43,465 nt of DNA from SAR324 cluster bacterium (GCA_022448485.1 JAKUUI010000014.1:1-43465); one strand, 5' to 3'; shown: positions 25,330 through 35,371, counted from the first letter of the stretch. The notes: a model not told the origin generated them from the letters alone. Made by a program: numbers and translations.

Positions 25330-28044
25330 TCAGGCAATTTTTTTGGCAAGCCCACAACACTTTTTATATTTTTTCCCGCTTCCGCATGGACATGGTTCAT
25401 TACGTCCCACAGAAGGCTGAGCACGTATAGGCTGCGGTTTTTTCTTTTTGGCCTCTGCGGCAGGTGCTTCGACTTCTCCATGAATGAATTCTACATCCTG
25501 CAGCTGCGGTGCTGGTTCCGGTTCTGCAAGCGGATGAGCAATTGTAAGTTTATAAAAGGTACTGATTGCCTCATAATCAATTCTGTCCATTAAATCAGAA
25601 AACATTTCAAATGCCTGTTTTCTGTACTCGTCCAGAGGTTTTTTCTGGGCATAGCCAACCAGACCGATACCTTCACGCAAATGGTCCATTGAAAGCAAGT
25701 GATCTTTCCAAAGATTATCGTTGACTTTCAACAAAACTTGTCTTTCCAAGTCAAGAATCATTTGACCGAATACCTCTTTGCGGTCTTCATCGGAAACATC
25801 TGTTTCAAAATTAAGTTCTGCGACTTTTCGGAAAAACTCAATTTTTTCTTTATAAAGATCTTCAATCCAACCATAAAATTTCTCTGTATGCTCATCGGGT
25901 TTAAGTTCATCCTCATGCCACTTTTCGTCTGGAATCTTAGCAAAGACACCCTCAAAAGCACGATTAAAACCCTGCACATCCCATTGATCAGCATACTTGT
26001 CCTGACAATGTTGAGCCATCATTTGGTCGATCACACCATCACACATTTCTAAAATAAGATCATGTACCTCATCTCCCAGAATATCACGACGCCGACTGTA
26101 GATGATGGAACGCTGTTTTTCCATAACATCATCGTATTCAAGGACATGCTTCCGGATATCAAAGTGATAACCCTCCACCTTCTTCTGTGCGTTCCCAATA
26201 GCCTTAGTAATAAAAACATGTTCAATCGGCTCGTCCTCTTCAATATTAAGCTTGTCCATCAGGTTTGAAATACGTTCACCGCCAAAAATCCTTAGCAAAT
26301 CATCTTCAAGCGAAAGCAGAAACTGGGATGCACCCGGATCACCCTGTCGTCCTGAACGTCCCCTGAGCTGGTTGTCTATACGGCGGCTGTCGTGTCGTCC
26401 TGTTCCAAGAACAAACAGTCCCCCAACTTCCAGCGTTTCTGGTGCAGGTTTGATATCGGTTCCTCGTCCTGCCATGTTTGTTGCAATTGTAACTGCTCCA
26501 AAATGACCCGCGTTTGAGATAATTTCTGCTTCACGCTCATGGTGTTTTGCATTAAGAACTTCGTGCTCAATTCCGACTTTCCTGAGTAATTTGCTAATGG
26601 CCTCAGAAACTTCGATGGAAACTGTGCCTACCAAAACTGGCTGTCCATTCTTGTTAAGCTCTTTGATACGCTTGATAGTTGCACGATATTTTGCATCAAC
26701 TGTTTTGAAAACTACATCCGAAAGATCTTTACGTGCAAGAGGTTTGTTCGTGGGAATAACGACAACTCCCAAATTGTAAATTTTCTTAAATTCGTTTTTT
26801 TCTGTTTCTGCAGTTCCAGTCATTCCAGACAATTTTTTATAAAGCCGGAAATAATTTTGGAAAGTGATTGTCGCGAGTGTCTGATTTTCCCGTTCAACAT
26901 TGACACCCTCTTTTGCCTCCAAAGCTTGATGCAGACCGTCGCTGAAGCGTCGTCCAGGCATCAGGCGTCCGGTAAACTCATCAACAATGATCACCTGACC
27001 TTCCTGAACTACATAATCAACATCTTTATTGAACATGTAGTGAGCTTTCAGTGCCTGATTAACATGGTGTAATATTTCCATGTTTTCATAATCAAACAGG
27101 CTTGTATCTTTAACCAGTAGATCTTGCAGACGTCCTTCAATTTTCACAGAGCCCTGATCAGTTAGATTAATGCTGCGTGCTCGCTCATCAAGGGCATAAT
27201 CGCCATCACGCACGATATCATGATCTTCCAGTTCTTCCAAATTTTCAGCTATATTGTGCATTTGATCCTGTGGAAGTTTACCCACTTCCTCCTTACGGAT
27301 TTCACGACTGAGACCGTAAACAAATTTATTAATTTGGTGATATTTCTCTACGTTATCTTCTGTTGGACCACTGATAATCAACGGAGTTCGTGCTTCATCA
27401 ATAAGTATGCTATCAACTTCATCGACCACAGCAAAATTGAATTCACGCTGAACATATTCCTCAAGGGAATATTTCATGTTGTCACGCAAATAATCAAAAC
27501 CAAACTCGTTGTTTGTACCATATGTAATATCATCTGCATAAGCTCTACGACGGTCATCATCATATAAACCGTGTTGAATCAAACCGACACTCAAACCGAG
27601 AAATTCAAAAATCGCCCCCATCCAATTGCTGTCACGTTTTGCCAAATAATCATTTGGCGTAATAATGTGTACACCTTTTCCGGTTAGTGCATTGAGATAA
27701 ACTGGACAAGTAGACGACAAGGTTTTTCCTTCACCTGTTGCCATTTCAGCAATGTTCCCATGATGCAAGGCCAGCCCTCCCTGCAACTGCACGTCGTAAT
27801 GACGTTCTCCAATTACTCGCTGCGATGCTTCACGAACTAAAGCAAAAGCTTCAGGAATCAAGTCATCCAGAGATTCACCATCTTCAAGACGTGTTTGAAA
27901 TTCTGCCGTTTTTTTGGAAAAATCTTTATCCTCAATAGCCTGCATTTCAGGTTCAAGCGCATTTATTTTTTCCACTACTTTTCGGTAGCCCTTAAGTGTT
28001 TTTGCGTTTTCGTTACCAAATATTTTATTTACTTTTTCCCACAT
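25330..28044 (-). CDS. secA: Preprotein translocase ATPase SecA
   Basis: This 904-aa motor drives proteins through SecYEG. The N-terminus [20 protein letters not shown] is typical of SecA. The P-loop MATGEGKTL, the DEAD-type box [35 protein letters not shown], and [14 protein letters not shown] of motif VI are all present. The C-terminus ends in the zinc-binding SEC-C motif [16 protein letters not shown], which binds SecB and the ribosome. I chose the ATG at 28044 with AGGGA upstream; the frame stays open for another 58 codons but that extension does not resemble SecA. Transcription probably starts near 28173. Confidence 0.97.
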   Translation of the reverse strand: MWEKVNKIFGNENAKTLKGYRKVVEKINALEPEMQAIEDKDFSKKTAEFQTRLEDGESLDDLIPEAFALVREASQRVIGERHYDVQLQGGLALHHGNIAEMATGEGKTLSSTCPVYLNALTGKGVHIITPNDYLAKRDSNWMGAIFEFLGLSVGLIQHGLYDDDRRRAYADDITYGTNNEFGFDYLRDNMKYSLEEYVQREFNFAVVDEVDSILIDEARTPLIISGPTEDNVEKYHQINKFVYGLSREIRKEEVGKLPQDQMHNIAENLEELEDHDIVRDGDYALDERARSINLTDQGSVKIEGRLQDLLVKDTSLFDYENMEILHHVNQALKAHYMFNKDVDYVVQEGQVIIVDEFTGRLMPGRRFSDGLHQALEAKEGVNVERENQTLATITFQNYFRLYKKLSGMTGTAETEKNEFKKIYNLGVVVIPTNKPLARKDLSDVVFKTVDAKYRATIKRIKELNKNGQPVLVGTVSIEVSEAISKLLRKVGIEHEVLNAKHHEREAEIISNAGHFGAVTIATNMAGRGTDIKPAPETLEVGGLFVLGTGRHDSRRIDNQLRGRSGRQGDPGASQFLLSLEDDLLRIFGGERISNLMDKLNIEEDEPIEHVFITKAIGNAQKKVEGYHFDIRKHVLEYDDVMEKQRSIIYSRRRDILGDEVHDLILEMCDGVIDQMMAQHCQDKYADQWDVQGFNRAFEGVFAKIPDEKWHEDELKPDEHTEKFYGWIEDLYKEKIEFFRKVAELNFETDVSDEDRKEVFGQMILDLERQVLLKVNDNLWKDHLLSMDHLREGIGLVGYAQKKPLDEYRKQAFEMFSDLMDRIDYEAISTFYKLTIAHPLAEPEPAPQLQDVEFIHGEVEAPAAEAKKKKPQPIRAQPSVGRNEPCPCGSGKKYKKCCGLAKKIA

Positions 28045-28180
28045 TTTTTCCCTGTACCGCTTAAGGCATTGTGAGGATGGTTGGATAGTGATGAAGGAGT
28101 TTGTTACCAGCGAGGTGTGATTTTTTCTGTAAATGCTTATCTCATTTACTGCCTCAGACCAAATAAAATCCAGTTGTGTA

Positions 28181-28209
28181 AGTTTAGCAAAACTAAACTG
28201 CCGGGTCAA
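28181..28209 (-). promoter_or_regulatory. Candidate sigma-70 promoter of secA with overlapping inverted repeat
   Basis: On the minus strand TTGACC (28204-28209), a 17-bp spacer and TAAACT (28181-28186) form a near-consensus -35/-10 pair about 135 bp upstream of the secA ATG. AGTTTAG-CAAAA-CTAAACT (28181-28199) is a perfect 7-bp inverted repeat covering the -10 box and much of the spacer, a position suited to a repressor. Called by eye only. Confidence 0.4.
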
Positions 28210-28317
28210 GAACTTCAAAGTTCAAGTAACAATGGTAAAAATGTAACAAAAACTTGCAATTCTGAGGGTTTAGCTTATCTTCAGGATAGGTCCAATTTTT
28301 TTTACGATTACTGATAA

Positions 28318-28866
28318 ATGCGCTATTTTTTCCTGTTTTTTCTATTGACACCTACTTTGTTCGGAGGTTGCTATCCGGAGTCGTTGAACTATCGCCCCGG
28401 ATGGGGAACACGGTGGATTGAAGGCTCTTTGCTGGAAGAAAGCGGAAATGTCCTGGAATCAAAAGGGTTCATCGTCGTCCTTGAATATTATTCACAATTC
28501 ATTCAGTTTGAAAACGAATCTCCACTTTATGCTCCAAAAGCAAGGGTGATATCCCCAGAAAAGAATGGGCATTTCCGCATAAATTTCGATCTTGAAGCAT
28601 CAGCCATCGAATTGGTTTTTATTGCATCAGGTTACAGCTTGCAGCGTTTTCGTTTTCAACGGCAAATGGGCATCGGCGAATTACGCTATGATGCAAGATT
28701 GATCCGCAGTGGAACCTGGCACAATCAATTTCTGTTGCAAACAGGCCCGTTTTTGGAGAATTTCATCCTTGAACAACGTTATAAAATGCCAGATTCGCAA
28801 CAGTTGTTTCTCGGAAATTGGCTGGATGATGAGCGTGAAAAGTTTGCAGCAAAAAACGAAAACTGA
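28318..28866 (+). CDS. Small probable lipoprotein (182 aa)
   Basis: I do not recognise a named family. The protein begins with a hydrophobic signal (MRYFFLFFLLTPTLFGGC) ending in GGC, so Cys18 is probably lipidated, although Phe at -3 is a slightly unusual lipobox residue. The mature part starts with YPESLNYRPGWGTRWIEGS and is rich in aromatic beta-strand-like stretches (FIVVLEYYSQFIQFE, HFRINFDLEAS, IELVFIASGYSLQRF), resembling a carboxypeptidase-regulatory or transthyretin-like beta sandwich. It is transcribed alone, divergent from secA, and its stop is 9 bp from the stop of the convergent isoaspartyl peptidase gene. No clear ribosome-binding site is visible. Confidence 0.65.
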   Translation: MRYFFLFFLLTPTLFGGCYPESLNYRPGWGTRWIEGSLLEESGNVLESKGFIVVLEYYSQFIQFENESPLYAPKARVISPEKNGHFRINFDLEASAIELVFIASGYSLQRFRFQRQMGIGELRYDARLIRSGTWHNQFLLQTGPFLENFILEQRYKMPDSQQLFLGNWLDDEREKFAAKNEN

Positions 28867-28875
28867 AATAATTAA

Positions 28876-29724
28876 TCACGAACAAAAAGTACGGATTTTT
28901 TCTCCGTCGTGAAACGCATAAAATACATCACCCAAAGCCGTTGTTTTTCCCACCTCAACATGTCCCTCTGAGTCCAGGCTGATCAAACCATACAGGTAAT
29001 TGAAGTAGTCACTTTCCCTCATAGTTCTGGCAACCGCATCATGCAGCGACATTCCATCTTCAACCCGGGTTACCACCTTTGCGGCAGCAGCTTGCTGAGT
29101 AATTTGTTCACCAATTCCTGTGCAAGAAACTCCAGCTTTCGTTGAGGCATATGTGCCTGCGACAGTAGGACTGTCGCTGACACGTCCGGGAATTTCGCAG
29201 CCAATTCCACCTGTTGATGTCCCCGCAAAAATTCGCCCTTCATTATCAAGTGCCACTGCTCCGACTGTTCCGTGTATTCCGACACACTTTTTTTCGAATT
29301 CCTGCAAGCGGAACTCAGTTACTGGGTTATATTCAGGGAAACCTTTTTTTCTGCAGAACTCTGTTGCCTGATCAGCACTTAAAACTGAATGTTTTTCTCT
29401 AGACAGCGATGCGGCTGCCTCAATAGGATTCCGGATATTTTGAACATTGATCACACCAGAAAACCGATTTTTAGTTCCGTCCATCAAGGCCGCGCTCATG
29501 CGTACCTGACCGTCTGCCTGAAGCTTGGATCCAGTTCCGGCATTGTAAACAGGTTCATCCTCCAGCATACGGATTCCATGCCGAACCGCTTCCTCTGCCG
29601 AACCTTTTCGAAGAGCATCAAAGGTCTCCTCCCATATCAGACAAAGGGACTCATGCATTTTCTGAGCTTCACCGGCTTTTCCTTCCAAAACTCCAGCCCC
29701 CCCATGAATGACTAACTGCTCCAT
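28876..29724 (-). CDS. Isoaspartyl peptidase / L-asparaginase (Ntn hydrolase)
   Basis: This 282-aa plant-type asparaginase family member (IaaA/EcAIII) is made as a precursor that cleaves itself. HGTVGAVALD places the nucleophile Thr at residue 153. Upstream are VIHGGAGV at the N-terminus and EDEPVYNAGTGSKLQADG; downstream the substrate loop TSTGGIGCEIPGRVSDSP and TGIGEQ are intact. It hydrolyses beta-aspartyl (isoaspartyl) dipeptides and L-asparagine, so it handles damaged or by-product peptides. There is no signal peptide, so it is probably cytoplasmic. Its ATG lies 4 bp after the stop of the TPR-CHAT gene, with no good ribosome-binding site of its own, which suggests translational coupling. 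Confidence 0.92.
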   Translation of the reverse strand: MEQLVIHGGAGVLEGKAGEAQKMHESLCLIWEETFDALRKGSAEEAVRHGIRMLEDEPVYNAGTGSKLQADGQVRMSAALMDGTKNRFSGVINVQNIRNPIEAAASLSREKHSVLSADQATEFCRKKGFPEYNPVTEFRLQEFEKKCVGIHGTVGAVALDNEGRIFAGTSTGGIGCEIPGRVSDSPTVAGTYASTKAGVSCTGIGEQITQQAAAAKVVTRVEDGMSLHDAVARTMRESDYFNYLYGLISLDSEGHVEVGKTTALGDVFYAFHDGEKIRTFCS

Positions 29725-29728
29725 GTTT

Positions 29729-32700
29729 TTAACTGTTTCTTCCTACCATCACAAATGCAGACCAATAATAAGGAGCACTCCACTGGACATCGTCCAGCAT
29801 TTCCAAACGTGATTCGCGCATGGCCTCGCGGGCAGGAGTTCCAGCGAGGAATTTATCATAAAATTTGGTCATCAATAACTGCGTTCCAGCATCGCTGACT
29901 TCCCAGAATGAATTGATCACGTTTTTTACTCCAGCTTCCTGAAAAGAGCGCCGCAATCCATATACTCCTTCACCTTCATGGATTTCACCCAAGCCGGTTT
30001 CGCATGCAGAAAGAACTACCAGTTGTGTACCCTCTAAATTTATGCTCAGCACTTCCATTGCAGTTAAGACACCATCATTGTCTGTGTCAATTTCTCCAAG
30101 CAACGGTGCATTTGAATTTAGACCTGCAAAGGCCAAACCTGCACGCAGTAAAGGGTTGTCTGCGGGTGGTGGCAAACTGCTGGACCCCCTACTGAGTCCC
30201 TGGATACGTTTGGCCAGACGCTCATCTTCTTTAAGAAAAAAACCGTGCGTGGCAATGTGCAGCACTTCCGGTGGACCTGTCATTTTGCGGAGCAGATTTT
30301 CCTCTGCAATCCGCTTTGAAAAAATGACGGTGTTCCGTTCCTTTGTATCTGAAACTTCCTTGATGACCTCACCTTCTTTTTCTGCTCCAGGCAGCGGGTC
30401 AAAATTAAGTCCCCTCAAACCGGAACCCATGCGTGCTCCTCGTGCAACACTACGTGAACGTTTGTGTGTGATTTGTCTGGCTTCTGGAGATTTCAAGATT
30501 TTGTCAGAATCATAGTCAGGCCCTGCAATTATCATCAGTTCGCCTTTCGATACTGTTAACTGATCATCCAACGCCAAATCCCGTGCTGAACTGATGATCC
30601 GTAAATCGAAATTTTCAAGCAAATAGCTACTATCCTCATCGGTCAAAACGTCAAAAGGCAAAACATTCAGTACACTGTCCGGTGAAATATAGATCGACGC
30701 AGTCTCACCCAAATGTTCATTGAGTGGTGACCAGAGGATTTCCCAAAGATCATAGGCCACACTTTTGACATCTTCATCTTCCGCCCCTTCGTCCTGAATA
30801 ATTTCCCGCAGTTCCATGGTTATATCACTAATCAGTTCTAAATCATCATATTGAACTACATGAAACTCTCCATGATTGGCCACCACAGCCAACAGGGCCA
30901 GTGTGTCGTCTTTTTTTCGAAACGCAAGAAAATCGACCATTGCATTTTCACCTAACCCTGCAAGCACATCATCAACCTGAATTTGCTGTGTTGATTGGCG
31001 AAAGCGCTGGCTTTGCTCACCAAGCTGCAGTTGTAAATTATTTACTTCTTCCTCCAGATTAAAAATCAGTGAGGCAAAATGGTCTCTGTTTTCTTCAGTT
31101 GGACCAGCCAAAGTCAGAGCAGCCAATTCTTTACGGACTTTGGTCAATTTTTCCGTAATTTCTTGCAGTTCAGGAGATCCGGAAAGCATGACCACCTGCT
31201 GTGTTTCACTGGTAATTTTCAGGAGCATACCCTTGCGCTGCAGGCTGACCTCGAAAAGGTCCCGAGCGGTACGTCCATCATTCAAACTCAGAAGCATTCG
31301 GATATAAGTATCTTGTTCCGGCTTATGCAAACTTATATACGATTGCCTCGTGTTGTCTCCAGCCACCCAGAGAACACGGTCAAAAAAGGTGTTACGGCGA
31401 GCAAAACCTGTTTGATAAACTTTATATGCTTCCTCGGTTTCTCCAAGATCTTCGAGCAAGCGTGACAAATTGTTCAGTGTTTCAAACGTGTAAGGATGAT
31501 TTTCTCCGAGTACCTCTTCTTCAATTTTAAGTGTCTCCCTGAACATTTTAAGCGCTTTGTCCGTTTTTTTCTGGACAACATATAGCTCACCTATGTCATT
31601 CATACTGCGCAAGGTGTCAGCATGACGTTTGCCGAAAACTTTTATTCTCCCAGCTAAAGCTGCTGTTAGATGCTTTTCTGCTACTTCCAAATTGCCAAGA
31701 GACTTATGAACACGTCCCAGATTGTTCAATGACTTTAAGGTGTTCTGATGATTTTCACCAAGTTGTTTATTCCACTGGGCATTGACTTTAGCAAAAATTG
31801 GTTCGGCTTCTTTGTATCGTTTGTCACGCAAATAAAGGTAGGCTAAATTGTTTTTATTGGAAAGAGTGTTGGAGTGCGTTTCTCCAAAAACATCGGTATT
31901 GAGTTGAATTACTTTTTTATAATTCAGTTCCGAACGCTGAAAGTCGCCCTGGGATTCGTAAAGAAATGCAAGATTGTTCAACAGTGCTAAAGTAGTTGGA
32001 TGGAGCTCTCCCTGGATTTTTCCTGAAATGGCAAAGGCCTTTTTGAAAAGCGGTTCTGCTTCATCATAGAGACCTTGATTTTCAAGTAGTAATGCCAGAT
32101 TGTTCATCACAGAAACAGTCTGTGGTGATTCCTCACCAAGTGTCGTAATCATTATTTTTAGGGATTGCCGAAATAGTTTTTCCGCTTTTTGATAATCACC
32201 CAGTCTACGCTGAACGCTCGCCAAATTATTCAGGTCGCCGGCTGTATTTGGATGTCCTTCTCCGAGCAGTTCCGAATCAATTTCGTAAACCTGCTGATGG
32301 AAAGCCAGTGCTTGTTTTAGCTTGCCTGTATCTTCATAAAGCTGAGCCAGATGACTCTTGGCCTGTACGACAAGAGGATCTTCTTCACCATATTCTGCTT
32401 CTGCAGCTTTCATACTTTGCAAAAACAGTGTTTCGGCCTGAGAATATTTTCCTTGCTGACGATAAATTTCTGCAAGATTTTCCTTGCTTTCCAAAATCAA
32501 GAAACTCGTCTCATCCAGGGCCTCGAGCATCATAGGCAGTGCAGTTTCAAATAATTCCTGAGCATGTTTCAATTTCCCCTGTGACATATACAGTTGCGCC
32601 AAACTCGCCATTGTAGATAGTGCTTCTGTATTTTTTTCTCCCGAGATCTCTTTAAAAGTTTTCAGTGCTTGTTTAAGCATTTCCTCAGCTTCAATGATAC

Positions 32701-33232
32701 GTCCCAATTCCAGCAAATTCAGCCCAACAGCTTTCATTCTGGAAGCTCGTTGCGGATCATCTTCGGGCGAAAGTTGAAGCGCTTCCTGAAAAACCGGCTC
32801 TGCCATTTCTGGATCAATCGAGTTGAGGAATTCACCATAGTTGTCAAGAACGGAAAGCGTCGTAGCATCACTCTCGCCAAAAGAAGCAACAGACGTTTCA
32901 AGAGTCACCTGATAAATCTGATTAGCCTCTTCCAGTTGGTCCATTTCAGAATGGATTTGCGCCTGCAGCAACAAGCTGGAAATGGTTTCTAATGAACCTG
33001 AACCAAAGGCCGTTTCTGCCAGAGAGACTGCTTCCTGAGCAGAATTCAAGGCTCCTTCAAGGTTGCCCTCCTGATAAAACTGTTGAATTTCTGTCTGACG
33101 TAAATTCCATAACTCTACTGCCTCTTCCGGAGTTGTTTGGGAAAAAGCCGTGTTATTTACAGACAACGCAAAAAATAAAAAGAAGATCAAACCTACAAAT
33201 CCAGAATGAATAGAAGGCATTTTCTTTCGCAT
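29729..33232 (-). CDS. Exported TPR-repeat protein with C-terminal CHAT protease domain
   Basis: This is a 1167-aa protein. A signal peptide (MRKKMPSIHSGFVGLIFFLF, continuing to about residue 31) predicts export. Residues about 45-620 are some 11-12 tandem kinesin-light-chain-type TPRs of 42 aa with the pattern GE.HP.T...LNNLA. A helical linker (about 640-770) leads to a CHAT domain (about 850-1167). Its caspase-like dyad is intact: His996 in HIATHGFF and Cys1077 in VVLSACETGLG. Between them DTDNDGVLTAME (1049-1060) has the form of an EF-hand loop. CHAT domains are caspase-related cysteine peptidases; the target and trigger here are unknown. AGAGGT precedes the ATG, and a TATAAT box lies just upstream. 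The isoaspartyl peptidase gene follows after 4 bp. Confidence 0.92.
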   Translation of the reverse strand: MRKKMPSIHSGFVGLIFFLFFALSVNNTAFSQTTPEEAVELWNLRQTEIQQFYQEGNLEGALNSAQEAVSLAETAFGSGSLETISSLLLQAQIHSEMDQLEEANQIYQVTLETSVASFGESDATTLSVLDNYGEFLNSIDPEMAEPVFQEALQLSPEDDPQRASRMKAVGLNLLELGRIIEAEEMLKQALKTFKEISGEKNTEALSTMASLAQLYMSQGKLKHAQELFETALPMMLEALDETSFLILESKENLAEIYRQQGKYSQAETLFLQSMKAAEAEYGEEDPLVVQAKSHLAQLYEDTGKLKQALAFHQQVYEIDSELLGEGHPNTAGDLNNLASVQRRLGDYQKAEKLFRQSLKIMITTLGEESPQTVSVMNNLALLLENQGLYDEAEPLFKKAFAISGKIQGELHPTTLALLNNLAFLYESQGDFQRSELNYKKVIQLNTDVFGETHSNTLSNKNNLAYLYLRDKRYKEAEPIFAKVNAQWNKQLGENHQNTLKSLNNLGRVHKSLGNLEVAEKHLTAALAGRIKVFGKRHADTLRSMNDIGELYVVQKKTDKALKMFRETLKIEEEVLGENHPYTFETLNNLSRLLEDLGETEEAYKVYQTGFARRNTFFDRVLWVAGDNTRQSYISLHKPEQDTYIRMLLSLNDGRTARDLFEVSLQRKGMLLKITSETQQVVMLSGSPELQEITEKLTKVRKELAALTLAGPTEENRDHFASLIFNLEEEVNNLQLQLGEQSQRFRQSTQQIQVDDVLAGLGENAMVDFLAFRKKDDTLALLAVVANHGEFHVVQYDDLELISDITMELREIIQDEGAEDEDVKSVAYDLWEILWSPLNEHLGETASIYISPDSVLNVLPFDVLTDEDSSYLLENFDLRIISSARDLALDDQLTVSKGELMIIAGPDYDSDKILKSPEARQITHKRSRSVARGARMGSGLRGLNFDPLPGAEKEGEVIKEVSDTKERNTVIFSKRIAEENLLRKMTGPPEVLHIATHGFFLKEDERLAKRIQGLSRGSSSLPPPADNPLLRAGLAFAGLNSNAPLLGEIDTDNDGVLTAMEVLSINLEGTQLVVLSACETGLGEIHEGEGVYGLRRSFQEAGVKNVINSFWEVSDAGTQLLMTKFYDKFLAGTPAREAMRESRLEMLDDVQWSAPYYWSAFVMVGRNS
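31370..33110 (-). repeat. Tandem 126-bp (42-aa) TPR-encoding repeats
   Basis: The TPR part of the CHAT gene shows a strict 126-bp period. The Gly-Glu-(Asn/Ser/Gly)-His-Pro-x-Thr turn recurs near 31505, 31631, 31757, 31883, 32009, 32135, 32261 and 32387. Repeats share protein motif rather than close DNA identity, so the array is old and not a recent duplication. The outer boundaries are approximate. Confidence 0.75.
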
Positions 33233-33263
33233 GTGGACCTCTTTAATTTGTTGATAATTGCTT

Positions 33264-33269
33264 ATTATA
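33264..33269 (-). promoter_or_regulatory. Candidate -10 box of the TPR-CHAT gene
   Basis: A consensus TATAAT lies on the minus strand, with its proximal edge about 31 bp upstream of the TPR-CHAT ATG, giving a leader of about 25 nt that contains AGAGGT. No good -35 box sits at the expected distance (TGGCAG at 17 bp), so an activator may be needed or the match is chance in AT-rich DNA. Confidence 0.35.
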
Positions 33270-33430
33270 CATTTTTTCCAACAATTCTGCCATCAATCGA
33301 AAATCGGCTTGGTTTTATTGAGGTGTACCTCATCCCGATCATGTTTAATCTGCATTGCAAAGCTGTTCTAATCAAATGTTTAAAAAGTTAAAACGTATGT
33401 CAAAAACTGTTCATAATAATTTTCATGAAA

Positions 33431-35371
33431 TTAACTGCCAAAACGTGCTTGTGCAATTTCCAAATCTTGTGAAGAAGTTTCCCACTCCCTGAGATGTCCA
33501 GACAGTTCATCACTCAACTCGCGCTTTTTAATTTGTAATTTCTGGACTTCTTCAGGTGTTGTATGCCGATAAAAATCTTCAACTCCAAATTTTGCTTCAA
33601 TAGCAAAAATTTTTTGTTCTGTTTCTTCAACCAGAGTTTCAAAACGTGTTGACTGCTTTTTTAACCTTGAAATTTCACGCAAAAGTTTTTTACGCTCATC
33701 ATAGCTCAATTCCTGGGGAGGAGAATTTTTCACTTTTGTTTGCCGGCGTGTCGTGGAAATGGGCAGATCACGACAAAGATAATCATCGCCAAATTTGTCA
33801 AGATATTCCTGATAACTACCTGAGAAGTCCCTGACACCATCCGGAGCTAATTCCAGGATATGAGTTGCCACTTTTGAGACAAAATGCCGATAGTGACTGA
33901 CCACCAGAACTGTTCCTTCAAATGCTTTCAAAGCATCACCAAGCGCGGCAACACCCTCCAAATCCATGTGATTTGTTGGCTCGTCGAGAATTAAAACATT
34001 ACGTTTCTCCAACATAATACGAGCAAAAAGCAAGCGTGCAGACTCTCCGCCGCTCAGTGCAAAAACCGGTTTGAGAGCTTCATCTCCGGAAAGTAAAACC
34101 CGTCCGAGTAGACCGCGGATAGCACCAATCGGTTCATGCGATGCAGTTGCATAAAGCCAATCGTAAGCGCTTATTTTTCCGGATAGCTGTTCGTGGTGAT
34201 CCTGCGCAAAATAAGAAATTTGTGTTTCGTAACCCCATTTATGATTACCTACGTCAGCAGAAAGTTGATCCAGAATGATTTTCAGTAAAGTCGATTTACC
34301 AATTCCGTTTGGACCAATGATGGCTACTTTTTCGCCTCGCTGAATCTCAAAAGAAATATTTTTCAGGACTTCCGTATCAGCAAACTTTTTACTCACATTT
34401 TTTACAGTCAGCACAGTTCTTCCGGAAGGCCGAGACTGCTCAAATCTTAGATCCGGAGAAATTCTGGAGGAACGCTTTACCTCTGGAACTTCCATTTTGT
34501 CGAGTTGTTTGACACGGGATTGTGCTTGTCGAGCTTTGGTAGCTTTTGCGCGGAAACGATCGACAAAGGCTTGCATTTCAGCAGTTTTGCGCTCATAGCT
34601 TTCGATTTCTTTAAGTTTTTGAATTTCAGCCAGAGCTTTTGCTTCAAGAAATTGTTCGTAGTTTCCAGTGTAAAGTCGTAACTCTTCGTAGTCTATATCA
34701 ACGATGTGGGCGGCAACTGAATTTAGAAAATTACGGTCATGCGAAATAAAAATCAGTGTTCCGTCATACTTTGTGCACAAATAGTTTTCCAGCCAGCGGA
34801 TTGAAACAATATCCAGATGGTTGGTTGGTTCGTCAAGCAGCAGCACGTCTGGATGCTGAAAAAGAAGCTGAGCCAAAAGTACACGCAGCTTGAAACCTCC
34901 GGAAAGCGCATTCATCGGACCGTTGTGATATCCTACGACAATCCCCAATCCCGATAACAACTCTGCAGCAAAAGGTTCAGCGACATAGCCATCTTCTTCA
35001 GCAATTGTTTCTTCCAGCTGAGCTAACCTGTGACCGGTTTCGCTATCAAGATTTTTTGACTCAATGATTTTTTCTTTTTCTCCAAGGGCTTCACACAAAT
35101 TTGGTCTTCCAAGGAGCACCACGTCAATAACTCGAGTGCTCTCAAACTGAAAATGATCCTGCCGGAGAATACCAAGTTTCAAGTCATGCGGAATTGAGAT
35201 TGTTCCGGAAGATGGTTTTTCTTCTCCAGCAATCAACCGTAAAAGCGTAGATTTTCCAGATCCATTTGCCCCTACAAGCCCGTAACTTTTTCCCGGATCG
35301 AAGGTGATTGAAGATTTTTCAAAGAGCGTTTTTTTGCCATAATTCATGGCTAAGTCAGCAATGCTGATCAT
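33431..35371 (-). CDS. ABC-F family ATPase
   Basis: This 646-aa soluble protein has two ABC cassettes and no membrane segment, the mark of ABC-F translation factors (EttA, Uup, YheS), which bind the ribosomal E site. Cassette 1 has GANGSGKSTLL and LSGGFKLRVLLAQLL with LLLDEPTNHLD. Cassette 2 has GPNGIGKSTLL and LSGGESARLLFARIM with LILDEPTNHMD. The P-site tRNA interaction linker between them reads FVDRFRAKATKARQAQSRVK, closest to YheS/Uup-like members. A charged C-terminal coiled coil (about 555-640) follows. AAAGGAT precedes the ATG. The exact subfamily and any antibiotic-resistance role cannot be judged from sequence alone. Confidence 0.92.
   Translation of the reverse strand: MISIADLAMNYGKKTLFEKSSITFDPGKSYGLVGANGSGKSTLLRLIAGEEKPSSGTISIPHDLKLGILRQDHFQFESTRVIDVVLLGRPNLCEALGEKEKIIESKNLDSETGHRLAQLEETIAEEDGYVAEPFAAELLSGLGIVVGYHNGPMNALSGGFKLRVLLAQLLFQHPDVLLLDEPTNHLDIVSIRWLENYLCTKYDGTLIFISHDRNFLNSVAAHIVDIDYEELRLYTGNYEQFLEAKALAEIQKLKEIESYERKTAEMQAFVDRFRAKATKARQAQSRVKQLDKMEVPEVKRSSRISPDLRFEQSRPSGRTVLTVKNVSKKFADTEVLKNISFEIQRGEKVAIIGPNGIGKSTLLKIILDQLSADVGNHKWGYETQISYFAQDHHEQLSGKISAYDWLYATASHEPIGAIRGLLGRVLLSGDEALKPVFALSGGESARLLFARIMLEKRNVLILDEPTNHMDLEGVAALGDALKAFEGTVLVVSHYRHFVSKVATHILELAPDGVRDFSGSYQEYLDKFGDDYLCRDLPISTTRRQTKVKNSPPQELSYDERKKLLREISRLKKQSTRFETLVEETEQKIFAIEAKFGVEDFYRHTTPEEVQKLQIKKRELSDELSGHLREWETSSQDLEIAQARFGS

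Noticed and set aside
28045-28218. 58-codon N-terminal extension of secA
   Set aside because: The extension does not resemble SecA, contains the candidate promoter, and the ATG at 28044 has AGGGA upstream and the normal SecA start.
28081-28314. Possible SecM-like leader peptide near secA
   Set aside because: The ORF is on the opposite strand to secA and has no arrest motif or signal peptide.
31370-33110. TPR array as a CRISPR or DNA satellite
   Set aside because: The 126-bp period comes from 42-aa TPRs in one open reading frame; DNA identity between units is low.
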